A stretch of DNA of 64,000 nucleotides, from positions 53,071-117,070 of the forward strand of contig JBMNJC010000003.1 of assembly GCA_050951465.1 (NCBI GenBank), given 5' to 3'. Shown one piece after another: positions 32,941-41,937 of this stretch. The notes under the pieces were generated by a model. It had not been told where the DNA came from. It made no database searches and saw only the letters and a program-made list of their open reading frames with translations. This stretch comes from JAAZHD01 sp012510895. Its GTDB lineage: Bacteria; Bacillota; Clostridia; Caldicoprobacterales; DTU083. Within the stretch, counting starts at the first letter, position 1, and the number at the start of each line of letters is the position of its first letter. Position numbers and translations under genes: made by a program.

Positions 32941-35900
32941 TTACTCAGCATCACAGCGCAGGCAGCGAAGAGCTTCCCGCCGACAGGCCTCTTCATCAAA
33001 GGGCAATTCAATTTCGTCAAAGTTGGTCTTTCTCACTTCCGGATTGAGAACAGGCACCTTAAGTCTTTCCTGTTCATGTTCTATAATGGAAGCATAAATC
33101 TGCCGCTTTCCGGCCTGCTGACCTTTTTCAATTTCCTCCTGATTCCCTCCAAGATATTTATCTATGGAGAGGGCGGCCTTCCTGCCGTCTGCAATAGACT
33201 GTATAACGGTATCAGGCCCGCGGATGCAGTCACCGCCTGCAAACACGCCTTTTAAAGAAGTCTCCAGCGTATCAGGATTGATCTTAAATGTTTTCCAGCG
33301 GGTAAATTCTATTCCTTCAAAGCCTTCTGCCTCGCCCTGTGCCCCTATTGCTATAAGCAGGGTATCAGCGTCCATTTGGAATTCCGAACCTCTAATGGGT
33401 ACAGGTTTTCTCCTGGCAGAATCATCAAATTCACCCTTGGCCATCCGAATACACCATACACCTTTCATATTGCCGCATTCATCCACCATAATTTCCAGGG
33501 GCGCAATATATTCATATAATCTGACGCCTTCTTCTGCAGCATGAATTTTCTCTTCGGGAAGGGCCGGCATATCCCACTTGCTTCTTCTGTAAAGGATGGT
33601 TACCTCCTTAGCCCCCAGCCTCATGGCTGAACGTGCGGAATCAAAAGCTGTGCTGCCTCCGCCGACAACGATAACTTTTTCACCGATTTGAGGCCTTTCT
33701 CCCTCATTAATGCGGCGCAAAAATTCCAGTGCAGTCATTACTCCCCCTGCATCCTCGCCCTTAATACCAAGTTTTACCGGCTGCTGCGCGCCTATTCCAA
33801 GGAAAACTGCATCAAAGTTCTTTCTAATTTCATCCAGACTTAAATCCTGACCTGCTTTCATTCCGGTTATAACATTAACTCCCGAATTCAGTATGATATC
33901 AATTTCTTTCTGAAGCACATCATTAGGCAGCCTGTAAGGAGGAACAGCGTAGTTAAGCATGCCTCCCAGCTTGTCTGATGCTTCAAAGATGGTAACCTCA
34001 TATCCCCATATGGCAAGGTAATATGCTGCAGTGAGCCCCGCAGGTCCTCCGCCTATTATTGCAACTCTCTTCCCTTTACGGGGTATGTTATTTAATTCCG
34101 CATCGAAATAGAAGGCTTCAGCGTGTTCAAGTTCATAATCGGCGGCAAATCGTTTTAAGCTGCGTATGGCCATAGGCTCATCCAGCTGGTCTCTTCTGCA
34201 TCTTTCTTCGCACGGATGGGTGCAAAGCCTGCCGCAAACCGAAGGAAATGGATTTTTTTCTCTTATGGAACGCACCGCATCCATATACATGCCCCTCTGT
34301 ATATACTCGATGTACCTTGGTACATCCACATCTGCCGGGCAGGCATTCCGGCACGGGGCCGTAAACAAGGATGCACAGACTGATGCCCTGCAGTACTTGG
34401 AATTTATGTGTTCCTCATACTCATTTCTGAAATATCGAATGGTATTCAGTACAGGGTTAGGTGCTGTCTGGCCCAGGCCGCAAAGGGCGGTGTCCATTAT
34501 ATCCTCGCCCAGCTCAATCAAGGTATCGATGTCTTCCCTGCTGCCTTTTCCTTCACTGATCCTCTTAAGCATCTCCAGCATACGCTTGGTTCCCATTCTG
34601 CATGGTATGCATTTGCCGCAGGATTCATCCTGGCAAAAATCCAGAAAGAATTTGGCCAGGTCCACCATACAGGTGTTCTCATCCATAACAATAAGACCGC
34701 CTGAACCCATTATGGTGCCCCACTCCCTGAGCGATTCGTAATCAACCGGCACATTTAGGCCGCCGGCCGGAATACAGCCTCCGGAAGGGCCGCCGGTCTG
34801 AGCTGCTTTGAAATTCTTTTTGCCGATAATTCCTCCGCCGATATCGAAAATTATATCCCCCAGGGGGGTGCCCATGGGCACTTCCACCAGCCCTGTGTTT
34901 ACTGCCTGACCCGCCAGGGCAAATACCTTGGTGCCGGGACTCCTTTCTGTACCTATGCTTCTGAACCACTTCGGACCTTTTAGTATTATGGAAGGCAGAT
35001 TGGCATAAGTTTCAACATTATTTATAACAGTAGGTTGGTTCCACAGCCCTTCCTGGGCCGGATAGGGGGGTTTGGGCCTGGGTTCGCCCCTCCTGCCTTC
35101 CAGTGAAGCCAGGAGGGCCGTCTCCTCCCCGCATACAAAGGCTCCGGCTCCCACCCGTATTTCCAGGTCAAAAGCAAAACCGCTGCTGAATATGTCTGAA
35201 CCCAGCAAGCCGTACTTTCTGGCTTGTTCTATGGCCTTTTGAAGGTGTTCAACCGCCATGGGGTATTCAGCCCTTATATAAACATATCCCTGATTTGCGC
35301 CTATAGCATATCCGCAAAGAGCCATTCCTTCAATCAGAGAATGCGGGTCCCCTTCTATTATGCTTCGGTCCATGAAAGCTCCCGGATCACCTTCATCAGC
35401 ATTGCAGACAACATATTTGGGCCTTCCTTGAGCTTTGGCCGTAAACTCCCACTTAAGTCCTGTGGGGAAGCCTGCTCCGCCTCTTCCCCGCAAACCGGAT
35501 TCCTTAACCAGCCTGATAATATCTTCAGGCTTATGCTGCGTAAGGGCTTTTGCAAAAGCAAAATACCCGTCAAAAGCTATATACTCCTCTATGCTGAGAG
35601 GATCAATCAAACCTACATTTCTAAGGGCGATCTTCATTTGACGTGTAAAGAATGGGATCTCGTGTATTGCAGCCGCAGGTTCATCGGAATAGGGATCACG
35701 GTAGAAATACTCCTTAACAGGCACGCCCTCATACAGGTGTTTTTCAACAATAATATCCACATTTTCCGGCTTGAGGCCGCAGTAGAATATGCCTTCGGGA
35801 TACACTATCATCATCGGTCCCAAAGAACAGGGCCCCATACAACCTGTAACTACCACTTTTATCTCTGATTCCAGTCCCCTTTTCTTTATGCTGTCTATAA

Positions 35901-35982
35901 GCCTGTCTCGTATAATATGGCACCCTGAAGACTGACAGCCTCCGCCGCCGCATACCAGTACATGATTACGGTAAAATTCCAT
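32941..35982 (-). CDS. hydB: HydB-like NADH-binding hydrogenase subunit fused to a GltD-like flavoprotein
   Basis: This 1013-aa protein has, in order, a thioredoxin-like [2Fe-2S] domain (C11, C16, C48, C52), a NuoF-type FMN/NADH domain (GRGGAGFPTGLKW at 166-178, ESCGKCIPC at 453-461, C501), then from about 540 a glutamate-synthase small-subunit-like part: CRNACPADVDVPRYI, two [4Fe-4S] sites, FAD-binding GGGPAGL at 644-650 and a second Rossmann fold near 755. The usual C-terminal 2x[4Fe-4S] ferredoxin of HydB is replaced by this flavoprotein, apart from a final CLRCDAE. It likely passes electrons between NAD(P)H, ferredoxin and HydA. Its ATG overlaps the preceding stop as TGATG. Confidence 0.92.
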   Translation of the reverse strand: MEFYRNHVLVCGGGGCQSSGCHIIRDRLIDSIKKRGLESEIKVVVTGCMGPCSLGPMMIVYPEGIFYCGLKPENVDIIVEKHLYEGVPVKEYFYRDPYSDEPAAAIHEIPFFTRQMKIALRNVGLIDPLSIEEYIAFDGYFAFAKALTQHKPEDIIRLVKESGLRGRGGAGFPTGLKWEFTAKAQGRPKYVVCNADEGDPGAFMDRSIIEGDPHSLIEGMALCGYAIGANQGYVYIRAEYPMAVEHLQKAIEQARKYGLLGSDIFSSGFAFDLEIRVGAGAFVCGEETALLASLEGRRGEPRPKPPYPAQEGLWNQPTVINNVETYANLPSIILKGPKWFRSIGTERSPGTKVFALAGQAVNTGLVEVPMGTPLGDIIFDIGGGIIGKKNFKAAQTGGPSGGCIPAGGLNVPVDYESLREWGTIMGSGGLIVMDENTCMVDLAKFFLDFCQDESCGKCIPCRMGTKRMLEMLKRISEGKGSREDIDTLIELGEDIMDTALCGLGQTAPNPVLNTIRYFRNEYEEHINSKYCRASVCASLFTAPCRNACPADVDVPRYIEYIQRGMYMDAVRSIREKNPFPSVCGRLCTHPCEERCRRDQLDEPMAIRSLKRFAADYELEHAEAFYFDAELNNIPRKGKRVAIIGGGPAGLTAAYYLAIWGYEVTIFEASDKLGGMLNYAVPPYRLPNDVLQKEIDIILNSGVNVITGMKAGQDLSLDEIRKNFDAVFLGIGAQQPVKLGIKGEDAGGVMTALEFLRRINEGERPQIGEKVIVVGGGSTAFDSARSAMRLGAKEVTILYRRSKWDMPALPEEKIHAAEEGVRLYEYIAPLEIMVDECGNMKGVWCIRMAKGEFDDSARRKPVPIRGSEFQMDADTLLIAIGAQGEAEGFEGIEFTRWKTFKINPDTLETSLKGVFAGGDCIRGPDTVIQSIADGRKAALSIDKYLGGNQEEIEKGQQAGKRQIYASIIEHEQERLKVPVLNPEVRKTNFDEIELPFDEEACRREALRCLRCDAE

Positions 35983-36356
35983 CAGAGCATCACATCCTTT
36001 CCATTCAATGTCCAGGCTTCTATTACACGCTCGTTTAATACATACTCCGCCAGCAGTATCCGTGCTCTTTCAGGAGTAACCCTGCAGTAAGTAACCGGCC
36101 TGTACCCTCGCTTCTTTAGGACTACCAGCGGTTCATATGCACAAAAGCCTGCACAGCCCCTCTTTTTTAGTACGACATTGTACATGCCTCGCTGCAGTAT
36201 CGACTCCTCCATTGCCTTTATTACATCCAGCATGCCTGCAGCCTGGCTGCATATTCCCATCTGGACTTCTACGGTTATAAGGTCCTCTCTTTCAGTTTCC
36301 CTGATTCTGTTCAGTGCTTGTTCTTTCAAGGCATAATAGGATTGCATGGGTGCCAT
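35982..36356 (-). CDS. Thioredoxin-like [2Fe-2S] ferredoxin subunit
   Basis: This 124-aa protein has Cys in MGICSQAAGM and in KRGCAGFCAYEP, matching the (2Fe-2S) ferredoxin family related to the NuoE C-terminal domain. It lies between hydC and hydB in the operon, five bases from the first and overlapping the second by one base, so it is a subunit of, or electron carrier for, the complex. An AAGGAGGG site precedes the ATG. Confidence 0.85.
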   Translation of the reverse strand: MAPMQSYYALKEQALNRIRETEREDLITVEVQMGICSQAAGMLDVIKAMEESILQRGMYNVVLKKRGCAGFCAYEPLVVLKKRGYRPVTYCRVTPERARILLAEYVLNERVIEAWTLNGKDVML

Positions 36357-36358
36357 AG

Positions 36359-36856
36359 TTACCCTCCTTTCCCTGTTTTTTCAATAAGATCGGTAATAAC
36401 CTTTTTCGTTTTATCGGGCTTCATCCTGGTATAAACCGTGTCATTCACAGTTATTACCGGCCCAAGTCCGCATGCGCCCAGGCAGCGGACTACTTCAATG
36501 GTGAACATCCCATCCGGCGTAGTATCGCCTGCCTCAATTCCCAGTAACTCCTGAAGCTGTTCAACTATCTTGTCTGCTCCCCTTACATAACAAGCCGTCC
36601 CCTTGCATACACCAATGACGTATTTTCCTTTGGGTTTTTCAGAAAACAAGGCATAAAAGCTTATAATGCTGTTTACTTCACTTAGCGGGATGTTCATTGC
36701 ATTTGAAACTCTTTGCTGCACCCACATGGGAAGATGACCCAGTTCATTTTGGATTTCGTGCAAGACCGGAATTAGCGCCCCCGGCTTTTCCCTGTACGCC
36801 GCTATTATTTTCTCCACCTTTTGATCCAAACCGGTCTCCATTTGTTGTGCCTGCAT
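36359..36856 (-). CDS. hydC: NuoE-like hydrogenase subunit HydC
   Basis: The 165-aa protein has a helical N-terminal part and a thioredoxin-like [2Fe-2S] domain with CKGTAC and CLGACGLGP, the four Cys ligands of NuoE/HydC. It is the first gene of the hydrogenase operon hydC-ferredoxin-hydB-hydA. The ATG at 36856 follows AGGGGGT; upstream in-frame starts lack a site. A Rex operator lies about 70 bases upstream. Confidence 0.92.
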   Translation of the reverse strand: MQAQQMETGLDQKVEKIIAAYREKPGALIPVLHEIQNELGHLPMWVQQRVSNAMNIPLSEVNSIISFYALFSEKPKGKYVIGVCKGTACYVRGADKIVEQLQELLGIEAGDTTPDGMFTIEVVRCLGACGLGPVITVNDTVYTRMKPDKTKKVITDLIEKTGKGG

Positions 36857-36928
36857 TTTACATACCCCCTGCATGAAAATTAATCCATATCTGTAATAAT
36901 CTGTAAGCATTGACTGTGCCAGATTAGA

Positions 36929-36946
36929 TTGTTAAACATTTGACAA
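36929..36946 (-). promoter_or_regulatory. Rex operator of the hydrogenase operon
   Basis: TTGTTAAACATTTGACAA differs by one base from the Rex consensus TTGTTAANNNNTTAACAA. Rex is the NADH/NAD-sensing repressor of fermentation genes in Firmicutes. The site lies 73 bases before the hydC start, where a promoter is expected. The wider gap 36857-37337 holds no gene. Confidence 0.72.
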
Positions 36947-37337
36947 TTGTGGCAATGTTATGCTGCTTCTAAAATAAGGTAGTTTGATGTCTGGTTAAGC
37001 TTCGAGAGCTAATACGAGAACTGTTGCGTATAGACTGAAACATGTATAAAGTAAAAGAATCTGAATGGTATGAAGGTTTTTTTCCATGATCTGCATTTGA
37101 TACTGAGCAATTATTTTGCTGCATTTATAAAATTGTTTACTTTATTATACTATATGATTATACATAATTGTACCATAATTATGATTTTTCTTGATAATAA
37201 TTTTTTAAAAATATACGCTGCAAAGATTTGTTATACTCTCCTGCTTGAGTTTTATATTCTGAATATAGTATTATTAGTTATTGTGGTCGTTTGCTTGACA
37301 TAAAACAATGCTTATACAGAAAAGAGTGATTGATTAT

Positions 37338-38327
37338 ATGAAAAGAAAAAGGAATAAGAAATGGATTGTTTTTGCGCTTGCCGGGCTGATAATATTGATA
37401 TGGCTTAATAATACCAATATATTCTATCCCAAAAAAGATAAAGACTATAAATTCCTGGCACACAGAGGACTGGCCCAGACCTTTGATGTTTCGCTTGCAG
37501 ACTGGGATACAAATACAGCTGAAATTATCTATGAACCGGAACACCCATATCTGGAGAATACAATTCCTTCCATGCAGGCTGCTTTTGATCTGGGTGCTGA
37601 TGTAGTGGAATTGGACGTTAAGCTGACAAAAGACAATAAGCTGGCCGTATTCCATGACTTTACCCTGGAATATAGAACTGACGGAACAGGCAATGTCAGT
37701 GATTATACAATGGCTGAACTGAAAATGCTGGATGTCGGATATGGTTACACTGCGGACAAGGGTGAAACATATCCCTTCAGAGGCCTGGGAAAAGGCCTGA
37801 TGCCGGAACTGAATGAAGTTTTTGAGACTTTTCCGGACAAGGAATTGCTGATTCATGTTAAAGACGGAAATATGCAAACTTATGAAGTGCTGTGGAATGA
37901 TTATTTAAGCCCTATGTCAGATGAGCGGCTTAATCAACTGACTGTTTACGGTGACGATGCCGGGATAGAGTATTTGAGAGAAAAAAGCTCTTCCCTCCAC
38001 CTGCTGTCCATGGCAATGATGAAATCTGCACTGCTCAAGTATGAACTTATTGGCTTTACAGGATATATACCAAAGGAACTTCATAATATGGAACTGCACC
38101 TGCCCCTGAAGTATGCAAAATTCCTTTGGGGCTGGCCTCATAAATTCGTGAAGCGCATGGAATCAGTTAATACACGGGTGGTTGTTGTGGCAGGAAACGG
38201 AAAACGGTCAGAAGGCTTCGATACAGTGGAAAGCTTAAATGAAATACCAAAAGGGTACAGCGGTTATATATGGACAAACAGAATTGACAGGGTAAGAAAA
38301 TGGATTTTCTGTACCCTTAACCTGTGA
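37338..38327 (+). CDS. Membrane-anchored glycerophosphodiester phosphodiesterase
   Basis: After one N-terminal membrane helix (KWIVFALAGLIILIWL) comes a GDPD barrel with HRG near residue 42, ENT and VVELDVKLTKD (metal-binding E and D) and VFHDFTLEYRTDGTG. It cleaves glycerophosphodiesters, possibly lipid headgroups or teichoic-acid-type polymers, outside the membrane. The ATG at 37338 has a weak AAAGAGTG site; another at 37308 has none. Its end overlaps the convergent lipoprotein frame by 93 bases. Confidence 0.88.
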   Translation: MKRKRNKKWIVFALAGLIILIWLNNTNIFYPKKDKDYKFLAHRGLAQTFDVSLADWDTNTAEIIYEPEHPYLENTIPSMQAAFDLGADVVELDVKLTKDNKLAVFHDFTLEYRTDGTGNVSDYTMAELKMLDVGYGYTADKGETYPFRGLGKGLMPELNEVFETFPDKELLIHVKDGNMQTYEVLWNDYLSPMSDERLNQLTVYGDDAGIEYLREKSSSLHLLSMAMMKSALLKYELIGFTGYIPKELHNMELHLPLKYAKFLWGWPHKFVKRMESVNTRVVVVAGNGKRSEGFDTVESLNEIPKGYSGYIWTNRIDRVRKWIFCTLNL

Positions 38328-38612
38328 AATGTGGGGGCCGTTCTCCAGCATCAAGTCAATATATTCGGTATTAATAAGGGGTTCATGGGAGTCAATATTG
38401 TTGATATTTTCTTTACTGCCGCTGATCGTAATTTCATAAGTAATTTTTGTTTTATCCAAATTATCTTTATCAACTGCTCCATATGCAACTGAACCATTCA
38501 ATGCATATTTTTCTTTATCATCATTGGTTTTTGAAATTTCCAAGCACCCAGATAAAGCAAAAATGAATATAAGCCATATACAAATCAATGTAAACTTTGT
38601 AAACTTTTTCAT
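38235..38612 (-). CDS. Putative lipoprotein, possibly truncated
   Basis: The 125-aa frame starts with a lipoprotein signal (TLICIWLIFIFALSGC, lipobox ALSGC, Cys at about 23), so it should be anchored outside the membrane. The last 30 residues lie antisense to the GDPD gene and look unrelated to a folded domain, which suggests a truncated C-terminus. No family is recognised. It begins four bases after the GH2 stop and ends the minus-strand run. Confidence 0.55.
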   Translation of the reverse strand: MKKFTKFTLICIWLIFIFALSGCLEISKTNDDKEKYALNGSVAYGAVDKDNLDKTKITYEITISGSKENINNIDSHEPLINTEYIDLMLENGPHISQVKGTENPFSYPVNSVCPYITAVPFWYFI

Positions 38613-38616
38613 AATA

Positions 38617-41031
38617 CTATCTCCTTACATGTGGTCTTCTCTCAGTCTCAAGCAATTCTATATCCAGCCGGGCAGGCACAAGACCATCTGCATGTGCGTA
38701 GATTCTAAGTGTCCCTGCTTTACTGCCCGCTTTTACAACCAATGAACATAATCCTGCACGCATTTGACGGCTGGGACTGTTTACCGGGATATGATCACAC
38801 ACATCGGAACCTGTACCTATTATTTTTCCAAAGCGGTTAGCACTAAAATGAACCAGAGGAGAGGCATCGGGCACAAAGCGTCCTTCCTTATCTTCACACC
38901 AGCAGGTCACAATTGCCACATCTTCATTGTCTGCGCGCACATTCCCATCCTCAAGGCGCAGCTTAAGCACGGCTGCAGGTCCGGTTGTTTCCACTGTCTT
39001 TGAGGCAACCGTTCTGCCCTTGTTGCGTCCCTCCACTCTCAGCACGCCAGGCCTGTATTCAACCTGCCATTCAAGGTGTGTATATTTACCCGGCCTCTTT
39101 ACCCCAAGGCTTTTACCGTCCTGGAATAATTCAACTTCTTCACAGTTAGTGTATACCCACACGGGAATTATTTCCCCTTCTCTGCCCTGCAGGTTCCAAT
39201 GAGGAAGCAAATGAACCATGGGAGCATCAGTCCAGTGGGACATATTTTGATAATATGCATCTTTCGGCTGGAGGAATAGGTCCAGTGCCCCTGACTGTGA
39301 GCAAAGCCGCGGCCAAACTGTTTCGCCCCTGTGTTCTATGCCTGCCCACTGAAATTCTCCGGCAACCCACGGTCTCTCCATGATATGTTTCCATGTTCCT
39401 TCGCGGGTAACCCGGAAATCTCCTGTAGGATGATCGTAAGCCGTAAAATATCCCTTATCGGGATCATCATCAAGGTACCATCCGCGGGTAGTCCCGACTG
39501 CACAGCATTCCGATGCAACAATAGGTTTATTCGGATACTTTTTATGTATATCATCATATTGATGCAGGCTGTAATTAATGCCTATGACATCTACTGCTTC
39601 GTTTACTGCTGAGTTTAAAGGATCACCGGAAACAGCTGCGGTAACGGGTCTTGACGGGTCGTACTTCTTTACAAAAGCTTTCAAAGTCTGCATTATCCTC
39701 TTTCCTTGTTCTTTTAGAAACAGGGGTTCTTCGTTTCCTAAACTCCATAATATGATTGAGGGATGATTGCGGTCACGTTTAAGCAGCATTTCCAGCTGCT
39801 CCAGTCCTTCTTTGGTCGATTCAAGCCAGCGTGTCTCAGCCATTACAAGGAAACCAAGCTCATCAAGAGCATCCATTGAAGCTTCGGCATGGGGATAATG
39901 AGCAGTTCGGTAGCCGTTTGCACCCATTTCTTTTAACCTGCGCAGCCTGTAGCGGTGGACCCTGTCAGGCATGGCCTTGCCTGTTAGCCCGTAGTCCTGG
40001 TGGCAGCACACGCCCTTAATTTTTACATTTCTTCCGTTTAAGAAAAAGCCATTCTCCGCACAAAAAGTAAAGGTTCGGAAGCCAAACCGGGTATCCACGG
40101 CGTCAATTTCCTGAAGATCAGTGTCCGGCTCAGAACTGTCGGCAGGACAGGTTTCAATACTGCTTGTCTCTAAACAGGATGTCTGCTGCTTTTCCATCAT
40201 TACACTGGTATGCAGTTTATATAGATAAGGATTATCAATATCCCACAGTACAGGATTTTTTATATGAAGCAGTTGTTTAAGAACAGCTTTGTCTTTGCAT
40301 TGAATGTGAATCTTATCAGTGGCTGCAGCTTTTTCATTCCCATCCCTGTCTACTATAGAAGACCTGACCCAGACTTCCGCAGGCTTAATGGAATCGTTTC
40401 TAAGGGTAGTTTCAACAGGCACATCCCAGTTTTTATCATCTCTTTTCTGAGGATTAACCCATACACCCCATAAATCCACGGATACCAGTTCAGTTTTAAT
40501 AAGCCATACATGACGGTAAATGCCGGCTCCTTCATACCACCATCCTTCATGGTCATCAGCCTCAACATATACAGCTACAACATTATCTTCATCAAACCTT
40601 GCAACATCTGTTACGTCAACCTCAAAGGAAGTGTATCCGCAAAAATTGCGTGCCATGAGGCAGCCATTGACATACACTGTTGCGTGGGTGGCAACTCCTT
40701 CAAACAGTAAAGATATTCTTTTGTTTCTGTCGCTGTCGTCCAGTCTGAAGCGGTTACGATACCACGCATTATGGTATTTAAAATATCCCAGGGTACAATT
40801 GTAGTTTTTATCAGGTTTCTGATGAATTATATAATCATGAGGAAGGTCAACGGTTTCCCAATATTCGATATTTTTAAGATCATCTTCATTATAACTGTAT
40901 GCTGCGGGCCCCCATTGCGCCCTTTCAGTTTTTGCATGTCTGTACATCGATATTTTATCAATAGGTTCCGCCTGTTTAATATCTCCCGCATGAAAACGCC
41001 ATCCAAAATCAAACAGCAGCTTTTCCCTCAT
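38617..41031 (-). CDS. Glycoside hydrolase family 2 beta-galactosidase-like protein
   Basis: The 804-aa protein carries the sugar-binding domain (TVDLPHDYIIHQKP, then HNAWYRNRF), a barrel with the acid/base Glu in IILWSLGNEEPLF and the nucleophile Glu in KPIVASECCAVG, then a DUF4982-like domain (VWVYTNCEEVELFQDGKSLG) and an Ig-like C-terminus. There is no signal peptide. The ATG at 41031 is chosen because GGGGGA lies seven bases ahead. It may release beta-linked galactose or related sugars in the cytoplasm. Confidence 0.87.
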   Translation of the reverse strand: MREKLLFDFGWRFHAGDIKQAEPIDKISMYRHAKTERAQWGPAAYSYNEDDLKNIEYWETVDLPHDYIIHQKPDKNYNCTLGYFKYHNAWYRNRFRLDDSDRNKRISLLFEGVATHATVYVNGCLMARNFCGYTSFEVDVTDVARFDEDNVVAVYVEADDHEGWWYEGAGIYRHVWLIKTELVSVDLWGVWVNPQKRDDKNWDVPVETTLRNDSIKPAEVWVRSSIVDRDGNEKAAATDKIHIQCKDKAVLKQLLHIKNPVLWDIDNPYLYKLHTSVMMEKQQTSCLETSSIETCPADSSEPDTDLQEIDAVDTRFGFRTFTFCAENGFFLNGRNVKIKGVCCHQDYGLTGKAMPDRVHRYRLRRLKEMGANGYRTAHYPHAEASMDALDELGFLVMAETRWLESTKEGLEQLEMLLKRDRNHPSIILWSLGNEEPLFLKEQGKRIMQTLKAFVKKYDPSRPVTAAVSGDPLNSAVNEAVDVIGINYSLHQYDDIHKKYPNKPIVASECCAVGTTRGWYLDDDPDKGYFTAYDHPTGDFRVTREGTWKHIMERPWVAGEFQWAGIEHRGETVWPRLCSQSGALDLFLQPKDAYYQNMSHWTDAPMVHLLPHWNLQGREGEIIPVWVYTNCEEVELFQDGKSLGVKRPGKYTHLEWQVEYRPGVLRVEGRNKGRTVASKTVETTGPAAVLKLRLEDGNVRADNEDVAIVTCWCEDKEGRFVPDASPLVHFSANRFGKIIGTGSDVCDHIPVNSPSRQMRAGLCSLVVKAGSKAGTLRIYAHADGLVPARLDIELLETERRPHVRR

Positions 41032-41071
41032 TTTCATTCCCCCAGACTTATAATTTATAGAAGCATGGATA

Positions 41072-41383
41072 TTAAGTATTAAAAGTGTTGTTTGCAGCAT
41101 TATTATGCCAGTCATTAGCTTTGTTAAGAATTTCATAAATAAAATCAGCCTTACGCTCTGAGTATTCCAATAGGTCGTTTACACCTTCGGATATTATTGC
41201 CTTTTTCAACTCTGAATATCTTTTTGCTTCTATATGTGATTGCACAGCTGCTTTTGCCGAACCAATGACTTTTATTTATCCTAACCAGTTGTTTGTATAT
41301 GCAATTATCCCTAAAACAGCGCCAATTAACCCAGCGAGCCAAACTCTATAACAGTTTTTTGCCTTATCCATATTCGAGTTCAT
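41072..41383 (-). pseudogene. Small membrane protein gene interrupted by an in-frame stop
   Basis: An ATG at 41383 with a GGGGTGA site encodes a 35-aa peptide with one membrane helix (VWLAGLIGAVLGIIAY), ending at TAA (41276-41278). The same frame then continues open for 67 codons as a charged helical segment (IKVIGSAKAAVQSHIEAKRY onward). The arrangement, one helix plus a cytoplasmic or external helical tail, looks like one gene of 103 codons with a nonsense mutation. No family is recognised. A frame on another register (41151-41342) is a shadow. Confidence 0.4.
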
Positions 41384-41465
41384 CTGTTTCACCCCGCAAG
41401 CTCATATTAATAATCATTTCTATAAATTTAATCTAAAACTTCGATACACTTTAAAAACAAGGAAT

Positions 41466-41820
41466 TTATTGTTTCCGCAGAATCTTCTCCATAGCTTTTC
41501 CCTTTGCCAATTCATCAATCAGCTTATCCAGATAGCGGATTTCCCGCATCAGCGGCTCTTCAATATTTTCCACCCGAACGCCGCATACTACACCTTTGAT
41601 CAAGGAACGTGCAGGATTCAATTGAGGGGCTTCCGCAAAGAAGGTTTCAAAATCTGTTTCCTTTTCCAGCTGTTTTTCCAGTTCTTCCTGGCTGTACCCG
41701 GTTAACCAGCGGATAATTTCATCAACTTCTTCCTTGGTACGGCCCTCCTTCTCAGCCTTTGCAACATAATGGGGATAAACTTTGCAAAACTCATTTTATA
41801 TATCTTATGATCAGATATAA
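41466..41820 (-). pseudogene. DUF2200 family protein, frameshifted
   Basis: The minus strand encodes KIYKMSFAK, then, after adding one base near 41780, VYPHYVAKAEKEGRTKEEVD, and on to SLIKGVVCGVRVENIEEPLM and MEKILRKQ. This is a DUF2200 protein of about 115 aa, function unknown. A single G is missing from a GG pair (AAAGTTT for AAAGGTTT). A GGAGGT site lies upstream, but the start codon is not clear (no ATG in place). Confidence 0.68.
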
Positions 41821-41937
41821 TGTACCTCCAAATTATTGCGATAGCATTATAAAAGACACTGAATATATATTACTGCTTCATATTGTAATCTATTCACCAT
41901 CGGCATTGGTTCCAAACAGAAAAGTTAAAAACGCATT

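Noticed and set aside
37070..37303. A 77-codon frame upstream of the GDPD gene
   Set aside because: AT-rich low-complexity hydrophobic translation, no ribosome site, no family.
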